DNA of 64,000 nt, from assembly GCF_000234665.1 (NCBI RefSeq), contig NC_018313.1, forward strand, positions 274,209 through 338,208. Reading direction: 5' to 3'. The position numbers and the translations under genes are program-made. Below are positions 63,859 through 64,000 of the stretch, piece after piece. The notes under the pieces are model-generated. The model was given only the letters and a program-made list of their open reading frames with translations, did not search any database and was not told the origin of the DNA. Numbering within the stretch: the first letter of the stretch is position 1; each line of letters opens with the position of its first letter. The stretch is from Leishmania mexicana MHOM/GT/2001/U1103. Lineage: Eukaryota > Euglenozoa > Kinetoplastea > Trypanosomatida > Trypanosomatidae.

Positions 63859-64000
63859 CTACATCTTGTTGAGTAGAATGACGAGCTCATTGATGAGCTT
63901 GTTGTAGTCCACCACTTCCAACTCTTCCGACGTCTCGGCCAGCAGCATCAGCTCCTCCAGCTCCTCGGCACTGCTGTGCTCGCCGGAGGAGACGAAGAGC
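63859..64000 (-). CDS. EF-hand-like (calmodulin-related) protein, 3' end only
   Basis: The last 46 codons and a TAG stop of a gene that continues past the right edge. The visible C-terminus runs from LFVSSGEHSSAEELEELMLL to VVDYNKLINELVILLNKM. The VVDYNKLI...ILLNKM ending resembles the exit helix of the last EF-hand of calmodulin, centrin or myosin-light-chain proteins (pattern xIDYxEFxxMM). The loop before it lacks the Asp/Glu calcium ligands, so this hand is probably not calcium-binding. It could be a light chain of a motor or an axonemal EF-hand protein. With so little sequence, a non-EF-hand protein cannot be excluded. Confidence 0.6.
   Translation of the reverse strand, partial: LFVSSGEHSSAEELEELMLLAETSEELEVVDYNKLINELVILLNKM

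Overview
The window looks like nuclear DNA of a trypanosomatid, most probably Leishmania or a very close relative. It is GC-rich, no gene shows an intron, and every supported gene lies on the minus strand, so it reads as one polycistronic unit transcribed from right to left. The gaps between genes are full of pyrimidine tracts on the coding strand (as needed for spliced-leader trans-splicing), (CA)n/(TG)n runs and G/C homopolymers. The 731-residue oligopeptidase B is close to the Leishmania enzyme as I remember it. In L. major that gene lies on chromosome 9, so chromosome 9 synteny is likely but was not checked. Some oligopeptidase B residues recall the Viannia subgenus; this is a weak impression.

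Layout from left to right, all genes on the minus strand: the 5' part of an ankyrin-like gene (1-499); a giant CFAP54-like ciliary central-apparatus gene (1506-17891); oligopeptidase B (19879-22074); CFAP299 (23328-24077); a polytopic membrane protein with a disordered N-terminus (24474-28118); a tail-anchored coiled-coil protein carrying a dynein-type microtubule-binding stalk domain (29341-33654); a UXT-type prefoldin (34703-35347); a membrane-anchored AAA+ ATPase (35874-37553); a DEAD-box helicase, probably mitochondrial (38547-40877); MYG1 exonuclease (41532-42728); an RJL-type small GTPase (43634-44458); a small single-span membrane protein (45585-45926); a charged helical protein (46725-48290); a 100-N assembly gap (48901-49000); a Lys/Ala-rich histone-H1-like protein, possibly kinetoplast-associated (49313-50860); a very large P4-ATPase flippase (52142-59722); ubiquitin-ribosomal protein L40 (62491-62877); and the 3' end of a degenerate EF-hand-like gene (63859-64000).

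These genes do not form one pathway, as is normal for trypanosomatid polycistronic units. There is nevertheless a clear flagellar theme: CFAP54, CFAP299, the RJL GTPase and possibly the dynein-stalk-domain protein. A second group is probably mitochondrial or kinetoplast (helicase, H1-like protein, MYG1, perhaps the small membrane protein). The most unusual items are the dynein microtubule-binding domain outside a dynein motor, joined to a C-terminal membrane anchor, and the greatly expanded CFAP54 and P4-ATPase proteins. Start codons were assigned to the first ATG that fits, because several open frames run upstream only through non-ATG codons.
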